DNA of 64,000 nt from Cristatella mucedo. Its lineage: Eukaryota > Bryozoa > Phylactolaemata > Cristatellidae. The notes under the pieces are model-generated. The model made no database searches. It had not been told where the DNA came from and saw only the letters and a program-made list of their open reading frames with translations. Location: NCBI GenBank assembly GCA_009760855.2, contig WPIO01000050.1:333501-397500 (forward strand), in the 5' to 3' direction. This document shows, one piece after another, positions 20,890-31,978 of the stretch (positions within the stretch are counted from its first letter, which is position 1; the number at the start of each line of letters is the position of its first letter). The position numbers and the translations under genes were made by a program.

Positions 20890-21792
20890 ACCGAACTGCT
20901 GCTCATAGGACACACTAAGCGTGTGGCTGGATTAAAAGACTTTTCTCTTCTAATAGGTGATGCTGTTGTGCGACCATCACCGCGTGCTCGAAATTTAGGT
21001 GTCGTTTTTGACAGCTACCTAAATTTTAAAAGTTTCATTCAAAAGACTACTTCTACACCTATTCATCTCGTCCGATCCTTATCCAAGATTAGGAGCTGTC
21101 TTCCACAGTGGCTTGCAAAAGATTTAACTAGCTCCTTAGTTCTGTCTCGGATTGATTATTGTAATTCCCTTTTGGCTGGGCTACCGAAAAGCAACTAGGC
21201 CACTGCAAATGGCTACGAATATGGCTGCAAGGCTAGTCTTCAAGTCCCAGAGGTTTGAGCACGTGTCTCCTTTGCTAAAAGAGCTAGGATGGATGCCGGC
21301 TGAGCAACAGATACAGAGAAAAGTTCTTACGCTGAACCACACGGACCGACACGGCTCGGCTTCTTCGTACCTAGCTGAACTGCTGCACCAGTTTCAACCT
21401 GTTCGCGCCCTCAGGTCCTGTGTGGACAATAAATTAGCTGTTCCATTCCTCCGCTTAAAGACCGTTGGCGACAGAAGCTTTAGCCCTGCGGATCCTAGAC
21501 TGTGGAACTCGCTTCTACAATTCTTATGCAACGACAGCTAATCTCCTGCTGCCGACTATGGCTCATCACTTTCAGTGGTCCTGAGCTGCTACTTCTGTGC
21601 TAATCGGTACCTCATCTGCTCTCCTGACTCTGCTATGCTTCCCACTTTCTCTTTGTTGCGTGAGACGAAGTCTGTTGGCTACCGAAAGCCGCTTAGGCTG
21701 TGAGTGCGCTATACAAAACTCTCCTGCGTAATACCCACAGAGTCTGTATGGGTTTATGGAGTTACAGATGAAGATATGTTACATTACATTAA
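20890..21792 (+). mobile_element. LINE-B 3' half, opposite orientation
   Basis: Begins abruptly at TELLLIGHTKRV and runs through RSCLPQWLAKDLTSS, LRSCVDNKLAVPFLRLKT to the LINE-B 3' end (GTTACATTACATTA). One frameshift near 21185 and further stops break it. It lies head-to-head with the preceding minus-strand fragment and shares about 220 bp of the same coding region with it. Confidence 0.88.
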
Positions 21793-22195
21793 TAACATAT
21801 CCTATTCTATGGACCTTAATCACTTTTCCCAGAGGTTAAGTATAAATGAAGGACAGCATGGGACCGAGGACGAACCCTTGAGGGACTCCACAGGTGACCC
21901 GTCTCGTGTGTGAGACCTGCCCCCCCACTCGACACGGATTGAACACGATCAGACAAGTACGATTTAAACCACGCCAGTGCCTCGTCTGCCAGACCGATCG
22001 TTGTTCTCAATCGTTCAAGCAGAACTTCGCGATCAATGTTGTGAAAGGCAGCTGACAGATCTAGCAGCGCCAGGGCAGTGAAATTCCCGTCATAGTTACC
22101 ACGTAGAATGTCATCGTTAACTCGGAGGAGAGCAGTTTCAGCGGAGTGGTGCCTCTTGAACCCCGATTGAAATGTTACAGACATCTCATTCTATA
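21793..22195 (-). mobile_element. LINE-B RT fragment
   Basis: Minus-strand RT core: [37 protein letters not shown] (Asp to Asn change in the usual FDTIDHE block), [13 protein letters not shown]. It joins the preceding LINE-B 3' end directly. Confidence 0.85.
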
Positions 22196-23590
22196 GTTTC
22201 TCAGTCTGTCGGACTTAAGTCGGAATACGGCGGCAGCTGTCCGCCTCCGCCGTGGCCGCAGAGCCAGCCGACTAAGTAGGAGACGGCATCGAAAAGCTAG
22301 AATACTAATTCACCAGATGATCACAGTTACTACAGCTCGCATAACGGTTCCTGAAATACAATCTATATTAGGAGGCTGATTCATCATGATCTTTGGCTGA
22401 GGCCACAAATAAGTTCACCTGAAATGATTGCAGGATACCTGTATGCACTTTCTGTGACTCGCCGTGCGTGCACGTGTCGCCTCTGTGGTCTTGGAGTCTG
22501 AAGCTCCACGTGAACGTTAAGAGGACTTTTGCTATATATCTATGGACGTGCTTTGTATCCATTGACGTGATTGGCGGCTTTAGAAGCTACCCTTTCCGTG
22601 GATCGGCGCCTTTGACCTTTAGTCTGACTCTCGCTAATCGATCGCGTGTGGCGTTCGCGATTGACGTCGCGTGTAGCCATTGTCGCCGCACCAGCATGCG
22701 TCGGTGCAGCTTCTATGACTCGTCAGCTCGACATAGCTTCGAGGTGCTCAGAGACGCGGGTCTCTGCAATGCGTCATCTGCGACGGACTAGCATCCGTCA
22801 CGTGTGCTGTGTCACGTGTCCGTTGAAAAGACTTTCATTCCCGATCCGCTACACAGAAATTTCGCGTACTGTGCGGTCCATTATACGTACTGATCTTACG
22901 AAGGAATCTAGTTTTTGTGGCTATTTCGAGATTATGACACTGTCGTTGGCTTATGGGTTGTTGAGATTTATAGCAGTGGTTTATAAGTAACGGGAGCCAA
23001 AGGCCCGGGAGTTATGTCGAGGACGCCGTCTCGGGGCAGTCGCGTACTGGCCCGCTGCGGCGTCCGTATGAATAAACGTCTTTGAGCCCGCTTCGATGTT
23101 CTGCTCGGTATTGCGTGCCTGCCGCTTGGAGAATGTCATACAACGGTTTTCTTAAGGTGAGATAGAAATGCTTTAATATTAAAATTCCTATTAATGATTA
23201 TGAGGGTTAATTGGTGAGAACGGCACCAACAGACTGAGGAACAGACTAACGTACTGGCTGACAATTGTGCGTCCTCGAAAAGCGTTCTCGCTCGAATGAC
23301 TAGGGCTGGCCGGCACTCGCTAGGCTGTACTCGGCGCTGGGTAAGCCGGAAAAGAAGAAAAGGAGAAAAAAAGAAGAAAGAAAGAAAAGAAAAGGAGAAA
23401 GTGGCCGGAGCCAGGAGGCGAGTCTGCAGTAGGAGGTCAGTGTTGTGCGAACCCGCTGCTGCTGTTGTTACTAGGGCAGCGCCCGGCCACCAATGTATGC
23501 CTCAATTTCGGCGAATAGTTTAAAAGCCGTCAGAGAATACGGAAATCTATCCGTCCGTCGTAAGTGTACATACTCAACTCAATTCGATGA
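22196..23590. other. Unassigned; possible LTR-like segment
   Basis: Contains a TGTCGGACTTAAGTCGG start, an AATAAACGTCTTTGAG string (poly-A-signal-like) at 23072 and a purine-rich run at 23340-23400. No second repeat, tRNA primer site or gag/pol frame is visible, so an LTR call is only a guess. Confidence 0.3.
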
Positions 23591-26120
23591 CATTTCCTTG
23601 GTGCACAAAAAATAGAGTATACATGAAAGAGATATCTATATGGAAACGTCACTCAGCAGCGACCAGTCTATTTCTACTGGACCGTTACAGATTTCCATAT
23701 TTTCTCAGGCTGTTGCCGTCGATTGCCGCGCATTGCCCTCGAATACACGTTCGAGACTGGTTCAAAGGATGCGGTTGCACTTTTAATACAGCGCCCTGTA
23801 ATAAACAAGAAAATGGGATCTTCTCCCACCAGCTTTGTTTGTAATTGCAACAGACAATCATAGATTGCTGTATTGTCTCGGGAAATTGCCGTCCATTGCC
23901 ATGCATTGCCCAAGGTTGAACACGAAAAATGACAGTATGTGCGCCCACAGTGAACGTTATGTGGTACGTTATGTGGTAGGACAATTACAAATTCAAACAG
24001 CCGATTTGTAGAAAATTTGAAACAGATTGCGGTAGAGGCCGGGCAATCGCCATCCATTGCCGTGCATTGCCCTCGTTTGTGCCTTTCTCGATTGTTTAAA
24101 GGATGTGGCTACACTTTTATTGCAGTTTAGGGCAATACGGAATGAAAGATTGGAGCTTCTCTCAGCAACTGTTGGTTCATTTGTAATAGGCCGTTATGGA
24201 TTGGCGTATTTCTCCGGACCACTGCCATCTATTGCCGTGCATTGCGGTCGATTAATCGTGCACAATGGGTAAAGATTATGCGAGCGCACAGGTACATGTT
24301 ACGTGGAATGAGAGTTGCAGTTTATTGCAGCCAATCTTTCACGGATTTTGCTATCGGCCCATGCCATTGCTGTGGATTGCCGTGCATTGCTGACAGTTTA
24401 CGACCAAAACATCTTGAAAATGCCACGGCTTTATATTAGACACAGCGGAGCGTTGTATGTAATGACAATTGGGGCTTCTCGCTGCCAATTTCTAGGCAAT
24501 TCGCCGAGAATTGGGGTATTGGCCCACGACATTGCTGTCGATTGCCGTTTATTTTGCGCGATTGTACGTGCACGATTAGTTGAAAGGATTTGATTGCACT
24601 TTCAACACAGTGGGCTGTGACAGGTAAGATAAGGTAAGATATATATAATAAGACATATACAATATACAATATACAGTAATACATATACAATATAATACAG
24701 GAAAGATAAGATATACAGGTAAGATATATTTGATTTTGGCCCGGTCACTTTCCAGTGACTTTCGATGGATCATAATGGATTGCCGTAATTGCCCTGGAAA
24801 TTGTCGTTGATTGCCATGCATTGCCCACGATTGAACGGTCAGAGCTGGTTGAAAAGGTTGAAGGTATGTGCACGCCAGTGAGATGTTACGTGGAATGAGA
24901 ATTGGAGCTTCGTGCAGCCGATTTCTTGTTGATTTGCCACGGATTTCGGTATTGGTCCCTGTCATTGCTGTCGATTGCCGTGCATTGTTGACATTTAGCG
25001 TGCAAAACAGCTTGAAAGTCCTACGATTTTACTTTTAGCACAAGGAAATGTGAAATGCGATGACAAGTTGCAATTCGTGCAGCCAATTTGTGGTCGACTT
25101 ACCACGGATTGTAGGTTGCTGATTCGAGCCGAGCCGCTGCCGTAGATTGCCATGCATTGCCCAAGATTGTACGAGCGCAATTCCTTACAACAATGTGGTT
25201 GAATTTAACCAGTGTGCTTTGAAACATGCATTAAAAATTGGAGCATTGCGAAACCGTCTTCAGGGCATTTTGCATTAGATTGCTGTAGATTGCCTGTTGG
25301 CCCGGGCCATTGCAGTCAATTACAGTGCATTGCTGCCAAATGATCGACGCAATTGTAGTGAAGTTGTGCGATTACATATTAAACGAAGATTAGAGCAACG
25401 CGAAATCACTATTAGAGCTTAAAGTGTACGTATTCTGGTCGTTTTTCGGTGGTTTGCGGTGTGTTGACGGACTGGCCCGGGCAGTTGCAGTCGATTGCAG
25501 TGTATCGCCGCAGAATGGCCGATGAAATTACAGTAAATTTATGTGAGGACACAATAAGCGGAGATTGGAGAAGCGAGCAATCATAATTAGAGCTTTTAGG
25601 GTACGCGTTCTGGTCGCTGTTCGGCGGATTGCAGCGGATTTTTGCGGATTGAGGTAGATTGCGGAATGGGACCGGGCCGTTGCACTCGATTGCAATTGAT
25701 TGCATGAGAACGATTATGCACAATAGAGCAAAATGTTGTGGGTGCACTTTGAAATGAGTTTAGTCCTGTATGCAATGTCAATTAGAGCTTCGCGATGGCG
25801 ATTTGATGATGATTTGCAGTGGAATAGAGTGGATTTCATTAGTTTACCAGGTCATTTCAGGCGATTGCCGCCCATTGCCACAGGAAGAGGATGCACATTT
25901 TTTTTTATTTTACCTGGTTGTGCAAACATCAAGCTGAACTTTAATGTGCAATAGAAACTAGAGCTCAGCGAAATCTATTTTGATTTTTTATGCGGCAGAT
26001 TCAGTGGATTGAAGTGGATTGTGGTATTGGCCCGGGCTACTGCATTCGATTGTAGTACATTGCACGAGAACCGTGCCGATGCATGTGCAATTTTATAAGT
26101 GCTATTTTCGCAGAGTGTGC
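23590..26120. repeat. Degenerate satellite array, ~170-bp units
   Basis: The landmark GATTGCCGTGCATTGC or a variant recurs near 23731, 23904, 24065, 24240, 24385, 24550, 24819, 24983, 25155, 25328, 25503, 25698, 25873 and 26058. Most steps are 160-195 bases, one (about 270) being lengthened by an ATA-rich insert at 24625-24725. Between landmarks the same order of words recurs: TTGAAAGGAT, GCACTTT, AATTGGAGCTTC, CAGCCAATTTG, GGTATTGGCCC. Units are well diverged from each other. No coding signal. Confidence 0.85.
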
Positions 26121-28080
26121 CGTCATATGCACTCAAAAAAAGGGGCTTTTCGAACAGGATTTCGACTCGACTTCGACCTTCTCCTTCGACCTCTGTCGCT
26201 CGGTCGAAGCGGCGAGTTGTCATCATTCATTATTAAGCAGTTCGATCGCTGAGGCGGCCGTTTCGCGAGCAACGGGCCGCCGAGCCAGGAGCGAACGGCC
26301 GGAAGTTAGCGAGCGAGCACTGGCAGCGACCGAAAATCGCGTGACCCGGCGCCTGCGCGATAGGTGCAGCGGGTGAGCGGTGAGCCCCAGAAAGCGCAAG
26401 CGATCGGCGGCCCTGTCCGAGTCGCTCGCCGACTTCCGGCTAAGCCGGACGCAGCCAGCTACGGCGAATGTCACGGCGAATGTCACGGCGCGCGCATGGC
26501 GTATCTGTATCCGGTATCGGCGGCAGCGCTAGCATTGCGTTTTGCAGCCGGCGTTCGGCGGAGGAAGGTGCCGGGTTCGCCGGACACGCTGGCAGCTTAC
26601 TCTTCCGGCGGTCGGAAGTCTCCGCCAGGAGAACAGAGAGCCCATTTTGTTCTAGCATCTTTCAATTCCGCCCGGGCTAGGGTCGGCCTCGGCGGCGTGG
26701 CTTACAGCGATTTTTAGTAAGCGGATACTGTACCTGCATTCGGTCTTCGGGCAAATGCGTCTGCTCGGTTCACGCTCACAAACGTGGCGGCTGAGTTGAC
26801 CTGAAAGCTGAGCGCCGCCGCCGTGTGCGCAGGTTCCTGGGTCGGTGCCTCCTCCGTCGGTACCGCTGGCGGCCTCGCGCCTTTGAGAGTCCGCGAACGC
26901 TTCCGGGGGTGGCGGGGCGCAGGGTCCGTTGGGCTTAAAGAGAGTGACGCTGACGGAAGCTTGCCGTTCGACGGGCCGCTCGGTCGTGCGGTCGCGCCGC
27001 CAGTTCCCGGCGCGGCCACAAACAAGAGGCTCGGTTCCGGTAGGTGCACTGCCCAATCGACCCAATGCCACCGACCGAGCTAAGCCGCGTGCTGGGCCAG
27101 ATCGTGATGCGCCGCCGGTGGCAACCTGCGGTATGAATATGGCATATGGCGCCTATGGCGAGAGCTGCAATGAGGCAAGCTGCCGTTTGCGGCCGCTTAC
27201 GGAGTCGACGGCGGAAACGCGCGAGAACTTTCGATGCGATAACGAGGCGAGGGCTCGGCCGCCTCTAGTTCTCCATCCTTTCAATGCAATCGTATTGCAT
27301 TGTACGTTTTCAATGTAATCGTATTGCTTGCATTCAATGCAATTGCACTGGGAGCAGCAGCGAGTGCTGAACGCTACCGTCGCTGCGGCAGCAGCTGCGT
27401 AGCTAGAATGAGGTCGTTTCTCGAACGCGTCCCCGACGCACCCAACAGCTAGAACCTGCGGCGATTACAGCGAGCGCAGCTAAAAGCTTTCACTCGCCGC
27501 TTCTCTTCAGACGCGAATGCGACGCTTGGCTGCGCGCCGCATCTAGCCGGCGCGCTGAGGCCGGCGGCTGCCATGTGCGGCACAGGGCAAACAGGACAGG
27601 CACAATGGCTGCTGCCTACGGAATAATAGCGCGAATGCGAGAGCGGGAAAAGGATGAGCGGCGAGCGAAGAGCACGCGAAGAGCACGCGACGAGCCTCCG
27701 ACCGGTGCCGCCGAACCTTTCATCATCGCCGCCGGGCGGCGCCGCCGATCAGCGGCGGACGCGACGGCAGCGATCGGGCGCGCGTCGTCACGAACGCTCG
27801 CTGTGCGGCTTCCGCGTCCGGTCAAAACTAGGCTGACAGCACACAACGCTCTTTGCGGCCCGAGTGTCAGTCGTCGCCCGACGAATACCGCCGGATATCC
27901 GCCGGATACCTTCGTCGGACGCCGAAGCCTTGCAACACGACTAGTTAGTTGCTTGCAGGTGCTGCACCGACGCACGGCGGCGTGCAGTAACGCGGCAGGA
28001 ACGCGGCGGCGACGAAGAGCGAGCTAGCACCGTATCGTATCCAGTCTGTATACATAATGTCATATAGTGTCATATACATA
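26121..28080. other. GC-rich region, no supported gene
   Basis: CpG-rich sequence with overlapping frames on both strands that show no conserved motif or splice pattern I can defend. At 27285-27350 a short repeat of CAATGCAATCGTATTG type is listed separately. It could hold an unrecognised 5' exon or CpG island. Confidence 0.4.
27279..27348. repeat. Short direct and inverted repeat (CAATGCAATCGTATTG)
   Basis: TTTCAATGCAATCGTATTGC is followed by TTTTCAATGTAATCGTATTGC and a third partial CAATGCAATTGC. Each unit is itself nearly palindromic. Confidence 0.75.
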
Positions 28081-29035
28081 ATGGCCTACTTAGGGGGCAG
28101 TCGAGCGAGAGTCGAGGGGCCGAGGGGAGCCGTGCGCTCTTCGGCTCCGTGCGTTTGTAATAAACTGTCGGCGTTGGGCATCGGCTGGCTCTCTGCTGCT
28201 GTGCGAACGAACGACACATAACCTGGACGAGCTTTTTTTGACTGCAGCGGACGGTTGTAGGTGTTCAACAGCGGCCGTGACGTACACAAAAAGACTTGGG
28301 TAAAGCTCTCCTTTGAGCGCTGCTCACTGGTGAGACCATCCTGCAGACACGTAGCTCGCTCGTCTGCTTGTTCTACGCGCTCTTTCCTTTACGGAGGCGA
28401 GAAATCCGCTGGCCGCAGCGCGCCCGCCGAAACCCGCTTCCAATTTGCGGCAGCGATTTCAAAATGGCTGCGGCTCGCTGTAGCGACTGGAAGCTGCAAG
28501 GCCACGAGACTGGGCGCCGAATCGCGCAGCGTCTGAGTCGCCGGTCTCATTCTCTATCCGGCGAGCCTGCTGCTGCAGAGAAATGCTGCCCTACAACAAC
28601 AACAGCGGCGTGAAGCGCACAGTCAGAAACCGCTGTTCGAAGTCTTTCTTGAGCACGAGAGTGCAGGTCTTCTGCAGCCTCTCGGCTTTAAAATGCACTG
28701 CCGAAGCTCTCGAGCCACGTGTGCTGTACGATTGAACGCGCGTGGCGCTCTTGACTGAGAACAGGGCGGTCGGCGGCAAACTACTACGCCGCCGCGGTCT
28801 GCAGCCGTCGCTTGTGCGCAGCTTGTTCGCTGGCGCACGACCCCGCGAGCAGTCGGCTGCTGCGTTGCTGGCAAACGGCGAACGGCTGAAAGCAAGCGCA
28901 GCCAGTGGCAATGAAAGATAGATCTGGCTGTATTGCTTGCTTCAAAGCACTCGTTTGGCTATTGCTAAGCTACGTAGGGCGGTGCGCACGAAAAGCCCCT
29001 GCGGAGGAGCCCTCGGCAGACGCACGTGAAGATCG

Positions 29036-29128
29036 TGCTTCCTTTGCAGCAAATGCGGACGGAGTTCGCAGACAGAGGTTGAGTTGTCTGAGGTCACTAT
29101 AAAAAATGCATTGTTATCATTATTATAC
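29036..29128 (+). mobile_element. LINE-A tail remnant
   Basis: CTTTGCAGCAAATG, then GAGGTTGAGTTGTCTGAGG and ATTGTTATCATTATTAT follow the order of the LINE-A end, with about 18 foreign bases in the stem-loop's left arm. Confidence 0.65.
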
Positions 29129-29887
29129 GCCCTCAGGATGGTGTCAAACTGCCGCGTCTCTGACGGTGGGGGAAGACGACTCCTATCGACCGCGTAGCCG
29201 AAAATGTCTTTTTTCCGGAAGCTGATCCGGAGTTGCTGAAAAAATGCCCCCGCCCCCGAGCGGACGTCCTCGAGAGCTGTTCTCATGCGATCCCCTAACG
29301 CGCAGCTTTGCGAACCGCACGCTGGCGAAAATCGCGAATGGGTACGGGAGCTCTGAGCTGCGGCACAGCGAGCCGCCGCCGCTCAGGAGCTACGCGCGGA
29401 AGCGGAATGGATTGTCTCCCCTGTCGCTGAGCTCGACGAGGGGCGCGCGGTTGCTGCGGCGGCGCTGAGCTCACGCAGGCGCCGCCCGCCCCCGGAGAGG
29501 CTTCGGCCATCTGGGAGCGCTGACCGTCAGGGCAGAGGGCGCTGATGGCTGGAAGCCGGGCTGAAAAGGCGTTTCCCGTCTCCCGCTTCCGAGAAGGCCC
29601 GCCCTCCCTCCTTTTCACCAGACATGGCGCGAGCTCGCGGTCGCTGCGCGCACGAAAACCACCTCGCAAGCGCACCACTCGAGCGCTCGCTCATCGCAGA
29701 TCGTCTGCTGCGCGCGAGCGAACGCTTTCCCGCCTCCCCTCTCCTCCCTCCCAGGCTGTCGCGGCGGCGTTGCGAGGCATCCGGGTACATTCGCCGTGAC
29801 TCTGCGGCCTCCGAGCCAGCGGCGGCGGCCGGTCATCTGGACTCGCGTCGACTGCTGAAAGCTGTTTGCTCTGCCGCTGCCACCGCT

Positions 29888-29888
<1 letters not shown>

Positions 29889-29928
<40 letters not shown>

Positions 29929-29930
29929 CC
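29889..29930. repeat. (CCG)n trinucleotide repeat
   Basis: About 13 CCG units in a CpG-rich stretch. Confidence 0.95.
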
Positions 29931-30085
29931 CTCTTTGACTCGTGAGCACACACGCTCCGCTGAAAAGGCAGGCATTGTGCAAACACCGGCCCTCGCACGT
30001 GACGCGACTCACTAGACGCTCCCATCTCACCTAGCGAGCGCAGCCGCCGCCTCCAGCTAATCTCTGGCGTCGTCTGCTCCAACAG

Positions 30086-30351
30086 CCGTGTACGTCTGCT
30101 GCTGGGCACACTGTTCATAGCAGGCTGTTCATGGCCGCCAGCGAATGCTTATATTTACGTTAAATGAACACATTTCTAGTCTCTTTTTCCGTATACAGTT
30201 TCATTCTAATACGCTCAGCTAATAAATGAGCTAATACGGCGTCGTTCGTTCGTACAGCCATGGACATTGGCAACCATGCTGAACAGCCTGCTATGAGCAC
30301 TGTGCCCAGCAGCAGACGTACGCGGCTGTACGAACAAATGACGCCGCAGTA
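30086..30351. mobile_element. Foldback/MITE element, copy 2
   Basis: Left arm 30086-30133 (GTACGTCTGCTGCTGGGCAC) pairs with 30273-30326 (GTGCCCAGCAGCAGACGTAC). A second pair, GGCGTCGTTCGTTCGTACAG at 30237 and GGCTGTACGAACAAATGACG at 30330, lies at the right side. The AT-rich middle contains TTTACGTTAAATGAACAC, which recurs in copy 3. Confidence 0.8.
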
Positions 30352-30699
30352 GCTGGGCCTCCGCGCGCGAGCAGGCGCTCCGCGCTTCGTCGCATGTCGG
30401 AGCCGCCGACGCGCGGCGGCGGCGGCTCCGACAGCGTCCTCTCAGTCGGTAGCAGCCGCCTCGAGCGCCAGACGGTGAGTCAACGCGGCGGCGGCGTTAT
30501 GACTAGTCGCCGACACGGCGGGGCCTCGGAAGCGTTCGTCTCCGGCTTCCCGTCCTGTTCCTGCTCCTCTCTGCGCCGGACTCCTCCTCAAGACCGCCAA
30601 GACATCGCTCTCTAAATTGCTTCGTTCGGCGTCGCTGGAGCGACGCCGGACCGTAATCAGGGCGTGCACTTCCTAAACAATTTGTGATTGTTTGAGCAC
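30352..30699. other. No gene recognised
   Basis: GC-rich sequence with a short perfect hairpin GGCGTCGC/GCGACGCC near 30630. Nothing else stands out. Confidence 0.4.
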
Positions 30700-31085
30700 A
30701 TTGCCCCTTCAGTCGAGTCGACCTACTTTCAGCTAAGGAGCAGAGCCTAAAACCAGAGCCTGCATAGAAAAGGCACGACAAACAAACTAGCTCGCGTGCT
30801 TGTAACATCGCGTCTTGATTTAGTTTTAGAACTCTTTTTATTCAGGAATCCCGGACTTCGCCCTTAGTCTTGCGTAACCGGTGCACTGCAAGCTGTCCTC
30901 CGTGCTGTCCGAGCGATTCGTCCTTATGCGTGCTGACGCTTGCTGACGCTGCGCATGCTGCCACTAACCATAGTCGCATGTTGAGCCTGTGCATGTCACC
31001 CCGAACCATGTTATTCTTGTTGTTAATCAAGCATGGTACCACTCACCATTCAGTGATGCTACCTCTGCAGATAAATGCGCCAATT
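30700..31085 (+). mobile_element. LINE-A decayed fragment
   Basis: AGCCTGCATAGAAAAGGCACG through AACATCGCGTCTTGATTTAG matches the LINE-A coding stretch around DKDTTSKLVHVFVTSRLDF. It then jumps across a deletion to the 3' UTR (GATTCGTCCTTATGCGTGCTGAC ... CCGAACCATG). The final stem-loop is missing. Confidence 0.7.
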
Positions 31086-31978
31086 CACGAGGCACCGCTG
31101 CAGAATCCCATTTCTCGAGAACGCGCAAGCGCAGGGCCGCAAGCGCAGGCCCGAGAACTCAAAGGCGAGAACACGATTGCTTGTAAATACGTGAAATGGC
31201 TGCTCGATAGCTTCCGCGCGGTGGATCGAGAAGGCGCGGTAGCTCGTGTAGCGGCGATTCTCGCGCGGAGCGGGCGACTCCGGCGACGACCGGCGAGGCC
31301 AGTGGCGTTCTGCGGTGAGGGCGAGCGCCGCCACTAGGGGGCGCCGGCCTGGCTCTCAGGCGTTGACACCTGGAAAACGAGGCCCGTAGTTCTGCCTGCA
31401 AATATTTGCCTATGGAAATCCCTCCCGCTTTGCATTTGTTCCTTCCATTAGTTCCGTTAGCATTAGCCAGCGTTCGCGATAGTTTCCATTAGTTCCTTCA
31501 TCCTCGCTCGCCGGAGAACCACATCATGTTCTAAGCGGATTTTTCAGAGGGTTTCCAGGAGGCGTGAGGCCACGGTACCAGCACCGTAAACTATTGAGAA
31601 AACTGTGAAGCAGAGCCTTCGATTCCATCTCGCCGTCGCCCTCTGACTCCTGAGCCCGAACAGCAACGATGCAGAAAGCGCAGAAGCGGAAGGCGATGCA
31701 CCGGAAGGAACGACCGGAAGACCAACGCAGCGGAAGGCCGCCCGAAGCTCCTGCGAACTCTCTTGCACACCTTTGTTACAGCTATGTATTGCATACAGGT
31801 AGCAGGTATACCTGTTACGTGTATGCTGAATGGCCTAGAGATGGCCTATTTCTTGGCCCTAGGATAGCTGCTGCTGACTAGCTTGTTCCTATCGAAGACG
31901 CTGGAAAGACGAAGAAACGGTTGCAGCAGAACTCAGCCGAACTCTTATATTGATACATCTCACATCTAGCGAGCAAGT
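31086..31978. other. No feature recognised
   Basis: Mixed sequence with short frames; GTTCCTTCCATTAGTTCCGTTAG-like words repeat twice near 31440-31500. No gene. Confidence 0.4.

Larger units (their letters stand above)
28081..30085. other. GC-rich region with simple repeat and a LINE-A tail; no supported gene
   Basis: Frames on both strands are GC-driven shadows. It holds a LINE-A tail (29036-29128) and a (CCG)n tract (29889-29930). No gene recognised. Confidence 0.4.

Noticed and set aside
22205-23140. Solo LTR beginning TGTCGG and ending CATACA
   Set aside because: TG/CA ends and an AATAAA-like word fit, but no target-site duplication, second copy or internal domain is visible.
23590-26120. 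CRISPR array
   Set aside because: Units are diverged throughout, with no invariant repeat plus unique spacer pattern, and the DNA is eukaryotic.
26364-28027. Several 100-150-codon frames in the GC-rich zone
   Set aside because: They overlap on both strands, are Arg/Ala-rich and show no domain, splice pattern or start context.
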